DNA from: Nephromyces sp. MM_2019
Taxonomy: Eukaryota; Apicomplexa; Aconoidasida; Nephromycida
Length of the DNA: 64,000 nt
Direction of reading: 5' to 3'
Assembly: GCA_015657535.1 (NCBI GenBank)
Contig: JADHZB010001199.1
Coordinates: 21,967 to 85,966 of the forward strand
The translations under genes were made by a program, and so were the position numbers. The first letter of the stretch is position 1. Each line of letters begins with the position of its first letter. The notes under the pieces were generated by a model. That model did no database searches. It was not told where the DNA came from and saw nothing but the letters and a program-made list of their open reading frames with translations. Shown in pieces: positions 36,104 to 49,330 of the stretch.

Positions 36104-36841
36104 CTGATTAGACCAAATATTGTTTGATAATTTGAAAAATAAAAAGCGCGGCATCATCAACGGTAAAACATATAAAAAAACGACTAAGCGCCATGATGCA
36201 CTATTTGAGCACTTTTTGAAAAAGACTAAAAAAATTTAGGACCCCCCTAAAGAGTTCAAAGCATCCATGATATGTGTCAGTAACTAGTTCGTACTAAATT
36301 TTCCGTTGGAAACCCATACAAAGTAAAACTACATCTTCTCGTTCGGGTAAAATGGCCTTTATGAACACTCTAGAAAAAATTAAAGATACAGGGGTATCAC
36401 CAAGCTCCAAGCCAAAGAAAAACTTTAAAGGCAAAGCATTACATGCTCGAAACAAAGCTAAATTTTTTTCAATTCATTATCCTTGCGTTTAAACCAAAAA
36501 TTTATAGCTGCAAATAACGAAGTACGCCCTTAACTTTAGTAATAAGGTATGACGGCGAAAAAGCAGAAAAAAACATAATAAATAACTTTGGATAGAGCAG
36601 CAGTAGCAAATTGAGTTGGAACACAATCGAATAATGCTACCATACAACATAATATTAGCTTTGAAGCCTACAGAAAACTAATTGAAGCGTAAAAACAAGA
36701 TGCAATTATAAAGGCCTTGAGATTCCATCACATTTACAATTAAGCTAAAATTCTGTAAAAAGCTCATTGGAAATTATCAGGTCTTCATAAATAAGGCTAT
36801 TGATGAGCACTACATAGTATATGAAAAGATTCTTAAATTTT

Positions 36842-37771
36842 TTAAAACCAACCGGGGAGCCTGTCCCAGTAATTAAAAGCATTATTGGACCTCCTTAATT
36901 CGACTAATTCCGAGTTATCTGCGGCGGTAGAGTATGCCATCCTGGTGCTATTTTCGCCTGATTTCGAAGCGTTTTCGAAAAAAATAGCCCCATGATGCTC
37001 TGCTGCGTAAGCAGCAGCATCTTCCCTGGCATGAAAATTCCTGTAGTAGAATACAAGCAAGTAGTCTGCAGGGACATTGGACAATTTTGAAACAATCCAG
37101 CTCTTAAGAAACTTGATTCTAATGCAAAATTTCCATAGAAAGGTTTGCATAAAGCAAAAATGAAATGTTTCAAATTCGGCATTTTTTCATTCCCTGATTA
37201 TCACAAAAAATGACGGAGAAACAAGCCTCTAACATAACCTTATTTTCGACTGCTTATTTACATTTTTTCAATTGTTCACTAGAAAGCTAGTTCAATAATT
37301 TCATGCAAAAACAGCAGAGTGTACCGAATAAAACTTTATAATGAGATAGTACCTGCAACTTCCCAAAAATCCAAGTTCAGGTCCTACATCGCGATTACTT
37401 TCCAATAATTTCGCAGTACCTCTATCAATCGCAAAGAGCCTGGGTTCCTTCCAATGCTTTGAAAAGGTCGCAGAATTGTTGAACCTGGTCAGGCTAAGAT
37501 TTGCACCGGCAGAATACCTGGCCGGATCAGTTCCCCTTTTATCCTGTAGGGAGACTTTTGCAGGAAAAATGCAATTATTATCTTTAGCATTTGCCACCGA
37601 TAAACCTCCCAAACTGTGAGTATAGCCTCGAAAACCTTTAAAAATCCCTAATTTCGTTTTATCACAGCCTATATGAGTATACGTAGGCATTTCCACACTG
37701 TCCTCTAGATGATGCGAACTCACTTCTTGGTCACCACTGAGTCTCTCAAAAGATGCTAGGTCTTGTTTCAT
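36842..37771 (-). CDS. Two-exon 231-aa protein, possibly NDUFS4-like at the C-terminus
   Basis: Exon 1 is 37771-37353 (true ATG) and exon 2 is 37118-36842 (TAA). The TGCAG|GTACTA donor and GCATTAG acceptor join in phase 2. The N-terminal half is hydrophilic and unrecognised. The C-terminal half contains YYRNFHAREDAAAYAAEHHG, which resembles the F-x-x-x-E-D-A-x-x-Y-A-x-x-x-G helix of the NDUFS4/ETC complex I accessory family. The usual G-W-T-S-S-x-D segment before it is not conserved. If it is a real relative it would be mitochondrial, and unexpected in an apicomplexan, since those lack complex I. The alternative is an unrelated helix with coincidental similarity. The gene structure is well supported. 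The function is not. Confidence 0.6.
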
Positions 37772-40700
37772 GGTGAAAACATTGTTTCACAATAAACTCA
37801 GTCAGGATCCTTAGTAGCAGAAGGTTGGATGATTCGCTATACATTCACAACCATAAAAAAAAATCGAATTTTTAAAAGCTGGATATACAGGCGAAAAAGT
37901 TCGGTCATGAAAAAAATTTGAAGGCTCAAACAAGTCTTTTAAAAAGAATATCAAATAAAAAAAATTTAAACCAGCTGTAGATTAAATCATAATTTTTGCA
38001 GCTAATAATCAAATAATGAAGCAAATTCTATGCCACACAAAATATTCACGAAACATGCCATATATGTAAAAATTGATCTAGAAAATCTCTAGACTCTTCA
38101 AGAATATTCTGAAAATGCGCACAACCTAACTTTTTATATCATGCTGCTACCAATTTATTGGAGCAATGGATCTGCTACCAGCCATAATTTGTAGTCATCA
38201 GTGATAGATCAAAAAAGGTGTTTTTAAAAGCACCAACAGCTACACACCTGAAGAAATAGGAGACACAAGATCATTCTTATTTTTCAAGCATATTTGATGC
38301 AGATTTACCGGCTTCAGGACCAAAAACAGGGGCACAAATATCTACATTACTTAGCTATAAAGCACGTTATGAACACAAGCATAAAACCCAGGAACCTGCT
38401 TATATTACTTGAAGCATTGCTGCACGGCTACCACCATGGTAAAAAAGTTTAAACTCATTTTTTCCCGCAAAATTTTTTTTCCAAGAATGATCACAACAAT
38501 CTGCAGCCACTACTCACTAGAGGTAAGCATCCCTAAAAATCAAAAGTCCTAGTCGTATGAACTTAAATCATATACTTATTTAGAAAAATTTACCCAGTTC
38601 CTACAAAGATTTGGCAAAAGGTAAATAAGCAAGCAGTTACTGTGTACAGGAAAGATGAATTCCTGCATTTTGTCAGAATAATTAGCAAATGAACTTCTAT
38701 CACAGGGCATAAACCCAAAATTAATAATCATAAAAATAAAGTTAAAACTATGTAGCTCACTGTAACGAAGTTCAGTTGGAATATAAATTTTTATTAGCTC
38801 AAAAAAAGACAACTTATTGGGAAAGATGCTAGCTTTAAAGAAAAAAAGAAATACACTCATTAGGATGTCTTTAAAGACATGTACTAGGCGCTTCCATACA
38901 ACTTGAAACTACACAGCGTATGTTAATTCCACGAAAATTTATAGCCTGCGATTTTTTCCTTCAAAAATAAAAAGTATTTCATTTCTTAATAGTACATAAA
39001 AAACTATATGTACTTGCAATACTTTCGAAGAATAAAATGACATCGAAAGTAAGCAATAGAGAGAATTTAAATGCAATTCCTACCACGCTAAAAAAAATAA
39101 ACGTGGTACACCAACGCCAGAAAAAAATTCTGGTAGGCTTCGCACTACTCTAGATTAATAAATTTATCATAATAAATTGAACACACTAGTTTTACACAGT
39201 TTTAATAAAAGCTGTTAGGGGGTAAAAAAAGTTTCTCCAAGTTCCATTTTTTACTGTTTCCATGCAACTGGAATTCTATCTCACTATGCATCATTGAGCT
39301 ACGGTCTCCTTAGAATTAAGCATAAAGAATATCAAAGACATGATTAGCAGCATTGGGTTAGCCCACTATGATGACATCGCTATACAACACAAAAAAAAGT
39401 AAAGCTTCAGCAATGCCTTTCGTGAAGTGAACACTGTATCTGCATCTTAGCTGATAAACCTCTCCATCTGTAAAGTTATGCACGGGAGTCAAACCGCTTA
39501 ATATAAGGAACTCGATCAATTAAAAAAACTATGCTTCACAGTTAGACAAATAGCCATAAAAAGCTGTGATGTTGCGATATGCACAAAGATTAAAGATATA
39601 TCAAGAGGCCATTACCTACAAGAATGGCTTAGCTATAATACCTAATTCTCTGGCTTTAAATATACAGTGCATCCTGCACAAGACTATCAGTGACCATTAG
39701 ATAAATCACGTAAAAAAAATACTTATCAAGTTGCTATGCTATTCAACTGATGCAATGACCACTAAAAATTATCAAATAGGTCGCAGGCAGCTAAACCAGA
39801 TTACAAGCTGAGCTTTCAAATTTCTGATCGGCGCTTCTTTTTGTGAATTTATTATTTCTATCTAGCACTACTACTTAAAGATGGCCAAGCTTCCACAAAA
39901 GAAAATATACCTACCCAGCTACAGCAAATTTTACTGCAAAGAAAAATCTTTGCAATAACTACAAAAAACAGTTTTTTCGCGAAGCAATTAGTATGGAGCT
40001 TATTCATCCATGGCGAGACAAAAGCATTCAGGCAATCAAAACTAAACTAAGACAACAAAACGCTAATAAGGAAACCTAATCTTGCAATAAAAAGCAGTAC
40101 TTAAGGGATCGAGCTGTATTATACTCTTTATAACAATTAACTATAAAAACATCGCCAATACACTGTCAGGCAAAAATGAAATATTCTTGAATGTAACTTT
40201 TTCATGTTGCAAACATTTTCCCTAAGAATCTACAACTTTAGAGGCTTGAGGCCTTCCTCTATGATTTTAAATCAGTTAGCTTAATATGAGGATTAATTTT
40301 CTGGCTTCAGTAATTTCATAGCTATATATCAAGATTCTTTCTTATGATCCAATAAAAACTACATCACAAATCATCCCAACTAGAGTAGGATAGACAAGGA
40401 TGCAAATTTCCAGGGCTGTGTATTTTTTGCATAAAAATTTCAACAAATTACTAACGTATTCACTTTAAGAGGAAAATATACGACCCGTCCTAATATTCAA
40501 AAAAATAATCATATCCACGCAACACCTTATACAGCAGCCGATTCAAGCAGAGTTAGGCAGATTGCTTTGAAATTATTGCTTTAACATGAAATAGTCATGA
40601 AAGCAATTCATAATGACGGCTTCAGTATTTTAATTTGTTGCAGCAAATTCCCGTGGAAAAATAATCCTAGCCAACTTAACGCAGCCAGAGCAACCACTTT

Positions 40701-43337
40701 GCCAAGTTGTTGAAACAGCATAATTGAGACTTCATAAAACAAAAAAAAATTAAGCGAGAAATAGTGAGGGAATGCATTTTTACAATTTATAACAAGTTTT
40801 TTTGATGAAGTGAAGTATTTAATCAGGCTAAAGTTTAAGCGGAGTACTGTTTCAGGTAAGTAGCTGCAGTTATGCAAAAAAAAAGAGTGCAAGTCTAATT
40901 TTCAAGGCCAAATTTGTTCCCTTAAAGATCAAGCAAACTGAGATTGAATATTGATAACAGTAGGAATTAAATCAATTGCTTGTTTGAACGAAAGTATGCG
41001 GCATATTTTTGAAGATTTATAGGTAATGCAAACCAAATTTGGCTTATGACTAGAATCCTTAAGCCATATAAATAATTCCCACTCGATAATTAAAAGAGGT
41101 AACCCTTCTGCCCAGCCTCTTATTCATGCCTAGCATACTGCGCAAGCGCATTTACTCGAAAAGCCACTTCCTTAGAATATCCTTAATCGCTAAATCTCAA
41201 GTATAACCCTGCACAGGAAGTAATCGTAATTTCTAGAGGCAGAAGAGCAAAACATCAGGGATCAGCATTTTCTAAGCAGCTTCTTACACATCTGAAGTTG
41301 AAATTAGGCAGTCAATAACGGTAAACAGCAAGAGAATAGCCGAATAAAAGCCATTCGAACTAAAAAATATTTTGCTTTAGCGGGATCCAAGTAGCCAGTA
41401 ACACGTTTCATATTTCTTTAAAAAATTTTTTTACATTAAATACGGTCAGGTGGGGCCTTTTCCAACTTAACACCTGAGACATCTACTAGTTTCAAAACAA
41501 GCCGCATTTAAGAAAAGTACGCTAAATTCTTCCTTTCCATGTAAACAAACATTATTTTGTGGCTGTGGCCCTGCAAGGTTGAACTAGATACCATGATCAT
41601 TATAAGCGACGCCCGCAGTTACGTAACGGAAGATGTAGGCACGGAGGATCCCTGGCTTTTGGTGAAGTACCAAGTGATCGTGCTCAGGTTGCAAATCAGG
41701 CATCCTGTGTATAGCAGGATCCGCAGGAATAGCAAACTCATTGTAGGTCATAATAAGCTGCTGCCTCAGAAATCCCAGTTGAAATCAACACAGGAGCCTC
41801 CCAGATGGTGGCACAACCAAAGGTTTGCACATGCAGTTCCATCAAAATTATAATTGAAAATACTCCAGCGTAGTATACGTATTATGGCCCCCTGCTATGG
41901 TGATCTACTATCTCACGTTGAGTAGATCTTCAATTTCCATAAAGATAGGCTGCTCAGGCCACCTGGCACATTTGCATTCACACTGCAAGTACACGGGACT
42001 ACGAATATAGCGCTTCAAACAGATTTTAGACCTATGCATTATGCCATACTAAGGGGATAGCTACGAAAGGGCCTGAGTGCGAGCACTACCAGGATTAGTC
42101 TTAATGTGCATATATTAGAAACTGGCCAAGTGATGCTGCGCCGATGCACCACGATATTACGAATAAACTCCCCTACAATGATAATTGCTACAGCTAATAA
42201 CATACTTCATATTTCAGGACATTTTTTTTTAAGAAATTTAGTTGTAAAGTATTTTTATTAAGTTAACCCAAGCGCCCCAATCAAAATTTTGGAACAGCTA
42301 AGCCAGGCGTCGCAGTCTTCATCGTTGGTAAATACTCACCCTTGGTTTTTGTTTGATTCACCAGTCGTCACGAAAAATGAAATTTTTAAGGCTTAGTGGA
42401 ATGAATGAAGGATGCGAAAATTCCTAGCAAATTCCATTCCAAGCTTCCATCTTCTCTGACGTGATGTGATACACGTAAATATTGAAGGTATTCCTAGTAC
42501 TCAACAACAATCCATTCTTTGCTAGCAAATGCCTCGCGATGCACGTTAGCGATCCAAGCATTCTTAACGTTTTTAGACGCTCACTTCAAGCGTAAAATGC
42601 CGAGTAGTAAGAGCCGAGTACGAATTATAGGGTCGCAGAAGGTTTTTTAAGTTAAGCCCAGTTTAATTTTTTTGCGTGCATGTTATAACATGGTTGACTC
42701 CATCTTTTTTTATCGTACCTTCTGTGGAAATACATGCCGTAGCTACCTGATTGTTAATGACACCGTTGTATTTTTTTTCTAGCTCCAGGTGTAAGACATC
42801 AGAAACTTATTCTCTTTAACGAAAATAACTGGTTTAACCGATGTCGTTTTCGTGTTAAATAAACTCTTTATGGCACGTGAGAGAAGAGTCAAGTTTATTA
42901 TAACATAAAGTTGACTAAAAACAACGGCTGGTTATTGAAATAAACAGCGCATTGATTTGAATCCATATTCAGCCCTTATCTAGGTAACGCGAGCGTCATG
43001 CTAAGTTATTTCACGAAAAAATTTGACTGAGAAAGGGGTAAGATACAACCAAAAAAAACTTCAGAAATGTATGCATTAGGGCTACCGCTACACCCTATTA
43101 GCGCATTTAAAAGCCATACGTTACGTGGATATTTTCTGCCTTTAAAATCATACGAAATCCATTTTCAAGCTTAGCTTCTAGGTAATAATATTTTCATTCG
43201 CATTTCAAGTGGTGTAAAGCTGGTTAGAGCGTTCGTGTATACTTTATTGTAGGGTCTACTAAAAGTGATATAAAAGAAGTAAACGCAATTCTATATTGCG
43301 CAGTTTGATTATTAACTTAAGTCTATAGATATTAATT
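37772..43337. other. Long AT-rich stretch without a defensible gene
   Basis: A-rich on the + strand to about 41 kb, then more balanced. Only short T-rich minus frames (38860-38576, 40892-40608) are open, and they look like chance. Around 41545-41853 a plus frame is open for about 100 codons, and an antisense frame is also open and peptide-like. A plus-strand ATG at 41128 starts a short Arg/Ser-rich peptide (MPSILRKRIYSKSHFLRISL) ending at a GTATAA donor-like site. None of these could be joined into a model. Confidence 0.4.
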
Positions 43338-46300
43338 ATGCCACAGATTGATGGTGCAGCGATGAGAAAATTGCAGTTATGTTTTTTAATGGAAGAAATA
43401 GAAAACACATTCAACGCAGCGGTTCTTTTACAAGAAATGCAAAAACTTCTACCAACATGTTTGCTGAGGACCCATACATATTTAGCCATTACTTGGCTTC
43501 TTTTCTGTAATGATTCTTGAGCGCTTTTATATACTAGTCAATAGCTTGCTATCCTAGTATAGCATTGCAAATTACGTGAAAAAGAATTATTTTATCACAA
43601 AAAGATATTTGTCTTATTTTGAGCTTCCATTCAATTCTGGCTTTGAAAATTTTTTGACGAAGTTGTAATGAATACTCTCATTGTTCACCCAAAAATTATA
43701 ACCTAACAAGTGAAGCTACATTTTGCGCTTCAAAGTGTTACGTAGCTTCCATATCAACTGGATAGCAGTAATTGATAGCGTTGCACTAACACGTAAAATT
43801 ATCAGCGGGGATGCGGCATGACAAAATTCCTTGGTTTTCTTTGCTATAAAAAATTTTTGCTAGACCATAATGGAGTGCATTTTTAGAGGGCCTACGGACA
43901 GAAACAAAAAGCACCTTTTAAAAAATACATAGCCTAAATTATGCTATCTTCTGATCTCATGGCATAGATTTTAGTAACGACTAGCATCTCATTATGTTGC
44001 ATAAGGCAGAATGCTTCACAAGGTATCATGTACTGTTTCAATTTTTTCTTTGCCATTGTTGGCCTTTATACACAATTTCTTCATTACTTAGCAAGACTTC
44101 TATTTTAAAAATGGGTCTATGCTTATGATCAATGTCATAACATACTCACAACAAAATAAAAATATTTTTAGAGCTTTAGCTTAGCGTGTGAAGTAGGTGC
44201 TGATGCCGTAGAAATTAATTGAACAGTGCGTACTTTTATGCCCAAAAGCAACGTCTAAAAGGTAAAGAAATCTTTCACCTCCAACCTTAGTAGTATTCTA
44301 CCGTTTTTTTTCAACTTTGAAATCCTGCTCTCTAGACAAGATGGAGCAAGTGTAAAGATTTCATGAATTGAAGCCCAAAAACTTTTAAAAAGTAGTAGAG
44401 GTGGTTTAAAACTCGCATCATTCCCTTATTCGGATACTTTGGAAAATTCTTTTTGCAAAGTTTTCTTCTCAATGATTCCTAGAGACTTTAATTATTAATT
44501 AAATAATTTTTATCGCATCCTCGTTCGAAATGCAGTTAAAAAATATAAACCTCATAAGGCTCTCATTTTTTAAAGATTGTGTAAAATTCTATGATGCCAC
44601 ACATGGTGCACATTCTACTTATTTTGAAACCAGCATTTCCTTCTTTTTTTTGAAGCAGCAGAATGACGTAGTCTGGCTTCACCGGCACGTTAGCAAAGTC
44701 AACTACAAGCTTAACTCACTTGAAACTTTTCAACTTTTTGGTGCTCCCATTTAAAATAGAATACGTAACCATAAGGCCAGAGCGCTGGGGGCTTTTCCCC
44801 CATAGGTCGATTATATAGTTTGCTTCAATTTATACAAGATAGCTACGGCTCCACTACAGCTTGCAAACCTAAAATAAGTTACGCTGTTGCTATAGCTTAA
44901 TCTCTAGGTTTTTACTAATATTGTCCTCGCTGCATAATCTCATTGCTGAGTACTTGCGTAGTGTGACTAAATTTAGCTTCATCCTCCAGCTCAAGCCGTT
45001 TTACCTGCAGATTTCCAGTTAATGTCTGGGGAGATTAGTAGTCTGCAAATTTTAATATGCCAACATACCTTCTGAGATTTAGATTGCTTTAATTTCGTAT
45101 AACATACGCTTTACTAACTACTGAAGTAACTTACGTACTTTAGGCTATACGAGCAACGCTTCTGCTGCACTAAAAATTAGTGGTACACATCTACCGCTTT
45201 GCTAAGTAACTCAAGCTTTATGCGGCCCAGGTAACGGAAGTTTATCATAGGTGCTAATACCAATTAAGATAGCCGTGCAGTTACAGAAGAATGATAACTC
45301 CAATATGGCCATTTCACTCAGCAGCTACGTAGATTAATTTTTTTGCTTCGCAAATTCATCTACCACACTTGATATTAACTCTGCGTGAAAAAAACCAAAA
45401 GGTAGCATACGCGGTAGTTAAAAAAATTAAAATATAGCCTTTTCCACGTTATCTTTAGCAAAATTTTGGTAATAATTACTATTTTTATACAGTTTTGACG
45501 AAAATACAACTCCTATTACCGTGTTAAAAATATGCTGCATTGCTTTTTTAATCTAGAATTTTCTTTGTCCGGCCCTAAGAACGTTTTTAGGCATGGGTCC
45601 ATTGCTCTCTGAACTAAGGAACAAATTTTAATAAGTACTTCTGAAAAAGTTTAACTCTTTTCATAGGGCGATCACGTGATATGCTTTTTCTCCTTGCTGT
45701 TAATGGATGTCCTATTTAAGCCTCATTTCCAGTTGAAACATCGTTCTTTTACCGCTACTAAAAGGATAGATTTTTTTTGATAAGCAAAACAATACCATCT
45801 TGGAGAGCTTCGCATTTTCCTGTCATGAAGTAGCTCACAGCCAGTAACTAGCTTCATTCAAGCACTAGGAGCCACTGTTTTGCGCCAGTGCTCAAGTAAT
45901 GGGCACCACGAAGTTTTAGCTAGTTGTACAGCACGATTCACTCGGCATAATTGTGCTCTGTATCCTTCTCGCGGCAAAAATAGAGTCACGGCGATCATGT
46001 ACAAAATTTTTTTGCCATTTCAAACGAGACGAAAATATAGACAATTTTAAAGCAAAAAAGTTAGCCAGTCCTACCAACGGCAAGGGGGAAAACAAATACT
46101 ATAATGAACCGCCTAAAAAATGTGAACCCAGCGAGCATGCCTTCACTTACATCTCGTAACCTTCCATCTGAGAGTCACAAATGAAACTATGGAGCATTCG
46201 AAGTTGCTTGCCTTAGACAAAATGGCCACAAATAGTAAAGTGAAGTCCAAACGGCAGACACAGTCCTCACAACAAGTTTTAAAGTTTCCTAACGCTAATG

Positions 46301-47904
46301 AAGCCACAAAAATTAATACATATAACGCGAAAGATATTCAAAACCCTTTAGAGGATCAAACAAAGCAACCTTGCAAGCAAGTCTTGCATTATATCTGTGG
46401 TGAGCTCAGCTTGCTCGTTGCGAACACATTAATAGCAGGTAATCCAAAAGTATTATCGGTATGCTTGATTCCGAACCTTGTAGAAAATCGATTTTTAAGA
46501 AGCCGTAGTTCTCTGTCATATTTTCGTCGTTGCATCTTCAAGACACACCTCTCCAATCCGAATAAATGATTCAAAATGAATGGTTATAACTTTAAGTTTT
46601 TTTGTGAAGTGAACGATGAAAATGAAATTTTTGAAGTCTCCGGATTTTTTAAACTTTAAAATAAAAAGGATAAATATTGATATTTTGCAATATTTAATTG
46701 CACTATGAGAAGAGACTCAGGGATATAGCCTCGAAACTGTCAAAAAATTGATATTCAGGCTATGTATTAAGTCAACTATGGCAGCAGTGGACATTGGCTG
46801 CTATTCTCATAGCTCTACAGCTAGCAGCGTTCATTTGGATAGTTAATTTGAATTCTTCGAGAGAGTGCAGTGCCCCAGCTCTCAAGGGAGCAGCAGCTGC
46901 TTTACCCAGTACGATACTTCAAACAGGAATTTGCGGGGCGCTTGTTATTGCGCAGTTTATTTATGAGTATAGATGCATTGCTACAGTGGAAAAGCAAATT
47001 AGCCAAATACGTATGCCCTTCTCTAAATTGGGTAAGTGCTAATTATGATAAAAAACAGTTAATATATCCAAAGTGCTCAGGCTCACGAAGTATCTTTTCG
47101 TGCAGCATAGCAAAACTTTTTTCGCGGCCGAGAATTTCATGCTTGAATAGCTTACGGCAAAAAAAAAGTAGCCTTTCTGGCTTTCCAATTGCATGATTAT
47201 ATGCAGGGACTATCTGGAAAGTAATAGACTCAAGTTGGCTCTACAGAATTGTACTTCCACTGCAGCAACTTGACACTTGGAATCAGACAAGGCGCGTTGT
47301 ACCGCCAGCATTCATCCGAGAATTTTACGCAAATAACCTTGCTCTCCCCGTTTTCACCTGCGCACTAATCTGCTTTGTCCCCTGGGAAAAATTCTATCCG
47401 ACTAGCCGTAAAATATTTAATTGCCTGTTGATTACGGTGAAGCAAACTCCAGGGATATATCTAGCCTATAGACTAATCAACACCTCAGGCTCTTTAATAC
47501 TTGCGTACCTTGAGCCGATGTATGCAATGGAATATGACCTTGCTACTTTTAAATTTTGCTATGGCATCTCAACAAATGCAAATGCAGGATTCGGCTCAAC
47601 AGGTAATTCTTTTTAAAAGGATTTAAGATTTCATTTTAACCAGTCGGCATACTTCAAGAGGGTGCGTCTGCCGTAATATCTACTAAGTTTATTATTTAGC
47701 ATCATTAGGGAGGCCATGTTGACATTTCATAACCGCCAAAAATACTGCTAGCATTATCAAAACTTTTCAGGCTTGCTGCAGCATATAGCTCTCGTACTCG
47801 TTGGAGCAATCCTGTTGCTTAGCATTTTAAGAGGCTTTTTGAAGTGCTTAAAAGAGGAATTACAGCCACGCGGGTTGCGCTACTCTCGCGTTTATATAAA
47901 TTAA
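43338..47904 (+). CDS. Multi-pass membrane protein, tentatively Trk/Ktr-like cation transporter
   Basis: The best-supported exons are 46190-46458, 46788-47031, 47207-47602 and 47771-47904, all GT-AG and in phase, ending in TAA. Hydrophobic segments include AAILIALQLAAFIWIV, ILQTGICGALVIAQFI, LALPVFTCALICFVPW and HIALVLVGAILLLSIL. The segment YGISTNANAGFGSTG sits between two membrane helices and resembles the N-A-G-F selectivity loop of Trk/Ktr/HKT potassium transporters, which lie on the plasma membrane. Only one such pore loop is seen, while the family has four, so the upstream part must be in unassigned exons or the call is wrong. Exon 43338-43507 (true ATG, MPQIDGAAMRKLQLCFL, ending in a membrane-like helix before a GTAATG donor) is a plausible first exon. 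Two frames, 45930-46130 and 46130-46458, compete in the middle. The 5' part is therefore provisional. Confidence 0.4.
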
Positions 47905-49325
47905 CTAAAGCCTGCAAGTCTGAAGGAGATTACCATGCGGTAGCTTTGATAAAAGCAACTACAGTTTCCAAGGCACCATCTTATATTACAGCCCCTTGAA
48001 CAATATGTGCCGCAGAAATGGAGCGCCGTCGGTGCGCCATTTTTAACGCTTTTATGGTCTTAAATGATACCGTTCAGCTAAGTGACTTTACTAGAGGGAG
48101 CAAGCCTAGAATAATCTATATAGTATAAGCAAGAAAAGTTTTCCTAGTGCATAAAAGCCTATAGCCTTGATTGGTGCTAGTTTTAGGTTTTGAGTATTCA
48201 TCTTTGCGGAGGTAGCAAAGAAATGCATCACAGTAAGGAGAAATCAAGTGTATCAAACAGTGTGCTAAGAATATATTGGAGTGGCTTGTGGTATTTACCA
48301 CGTGTTCAGTAACGTATTAACGCTAGTCAAAAGAGCTTCTTTGCATAGAAATCCAGCCCGACCTTGTACGAGCAACTTCTCCCCAAGAAGAAATGGCCCT
48401 TAAATTTAAGAAAATCTATGGAAGTACGTGGCAACAAATGCGAGTCTTAAAAATAAAAGCGAAGTTAAGTGCAGCAAAGACGTTTTTTTTTCGATGCTCA
48501 TCCAAAAGTGAATACGTTGGTTGGACACAGCTAGTTGCTACACTGCTGCAATTACCACTGCACAATGGCGTGTGCTTTTTATGGCTTCCAACACACTAAT
48601 GTCAAACAGAAGGGATGCTTAAGCTGCCTTAAAACAATGTCTTCCAGCGATTCATAGATGTAATGCACTGTATCTAGATGACTTCTAAAGTGGGAAAAGA
48701 ATCAGTAAATGGCAGAGAATCGATGCAATTTAATAGTTAATTTTAATCTCTGTAATAATGAAGAAAAAATCCCACAGGAAAGAGGAATCCACAATGAGAA
48801 TTCAGATCAGCAGGTGCTACTTTTATTTTATGTAACTTGCCATAGTTTATGCGAGTCGGTTAGGAACTTTGAAGGTCTAGTGCTGTCCAAATGGGTTAGA
48901 CACACCTGACTTACGACGCAATTCCTGCGGGTACAAAAGAAGTAGTAATTGAAGAAGCACACTAACTGGAAGCTAGTGTCCGCGCATTATACGCTCAAGC
49001 GAGGCAATTTTTTCACTTGCAGCGGTGCGATCCATTACAAGTAGTAACACTTGAGGCACAGTATTAAAAAAACGCCGATATATTCATGGGAAGGTTTGTG
49101 GTGTTTGGACTTTCGATCACCTGTTATGATAAGATATGAAGTTCGCCGCTATAAAGTGATATGCGTAGTGGAGGCAGCTTTCCTTATCTAAGATGGACTT
49201 TCGTAGAGGTATGTGGCAAATCGACTAGTTGCTTAAACTTGCTTGCGTTTAAAAACGATTTAGGAGCTTGCGCAAAAAAAGAATTATCAAAGCACTGAGT
49301 AATGTATACTATTAACGAATTTGAG
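47905..49325. other. T-rich spacer between two plus-strand genes
   Basis: No gene found. The frame 48393-48599 (+) opens with a true ATG and a basic peptide (MALKFKKIYGSTWQQMRVLK) but no splice partner was found. The rest is broken in all frames. Confidence 0.4.
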
Positions 49326-49330
49326 TAGTC

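Noticed and set aside
41545..41853. About 100-codon plus frame, with an antisense frame (peptide IPADPAIHRMPDL) also open
   Set aside because: Both look peptide-like but conflict, and neither could be joined to another exon.
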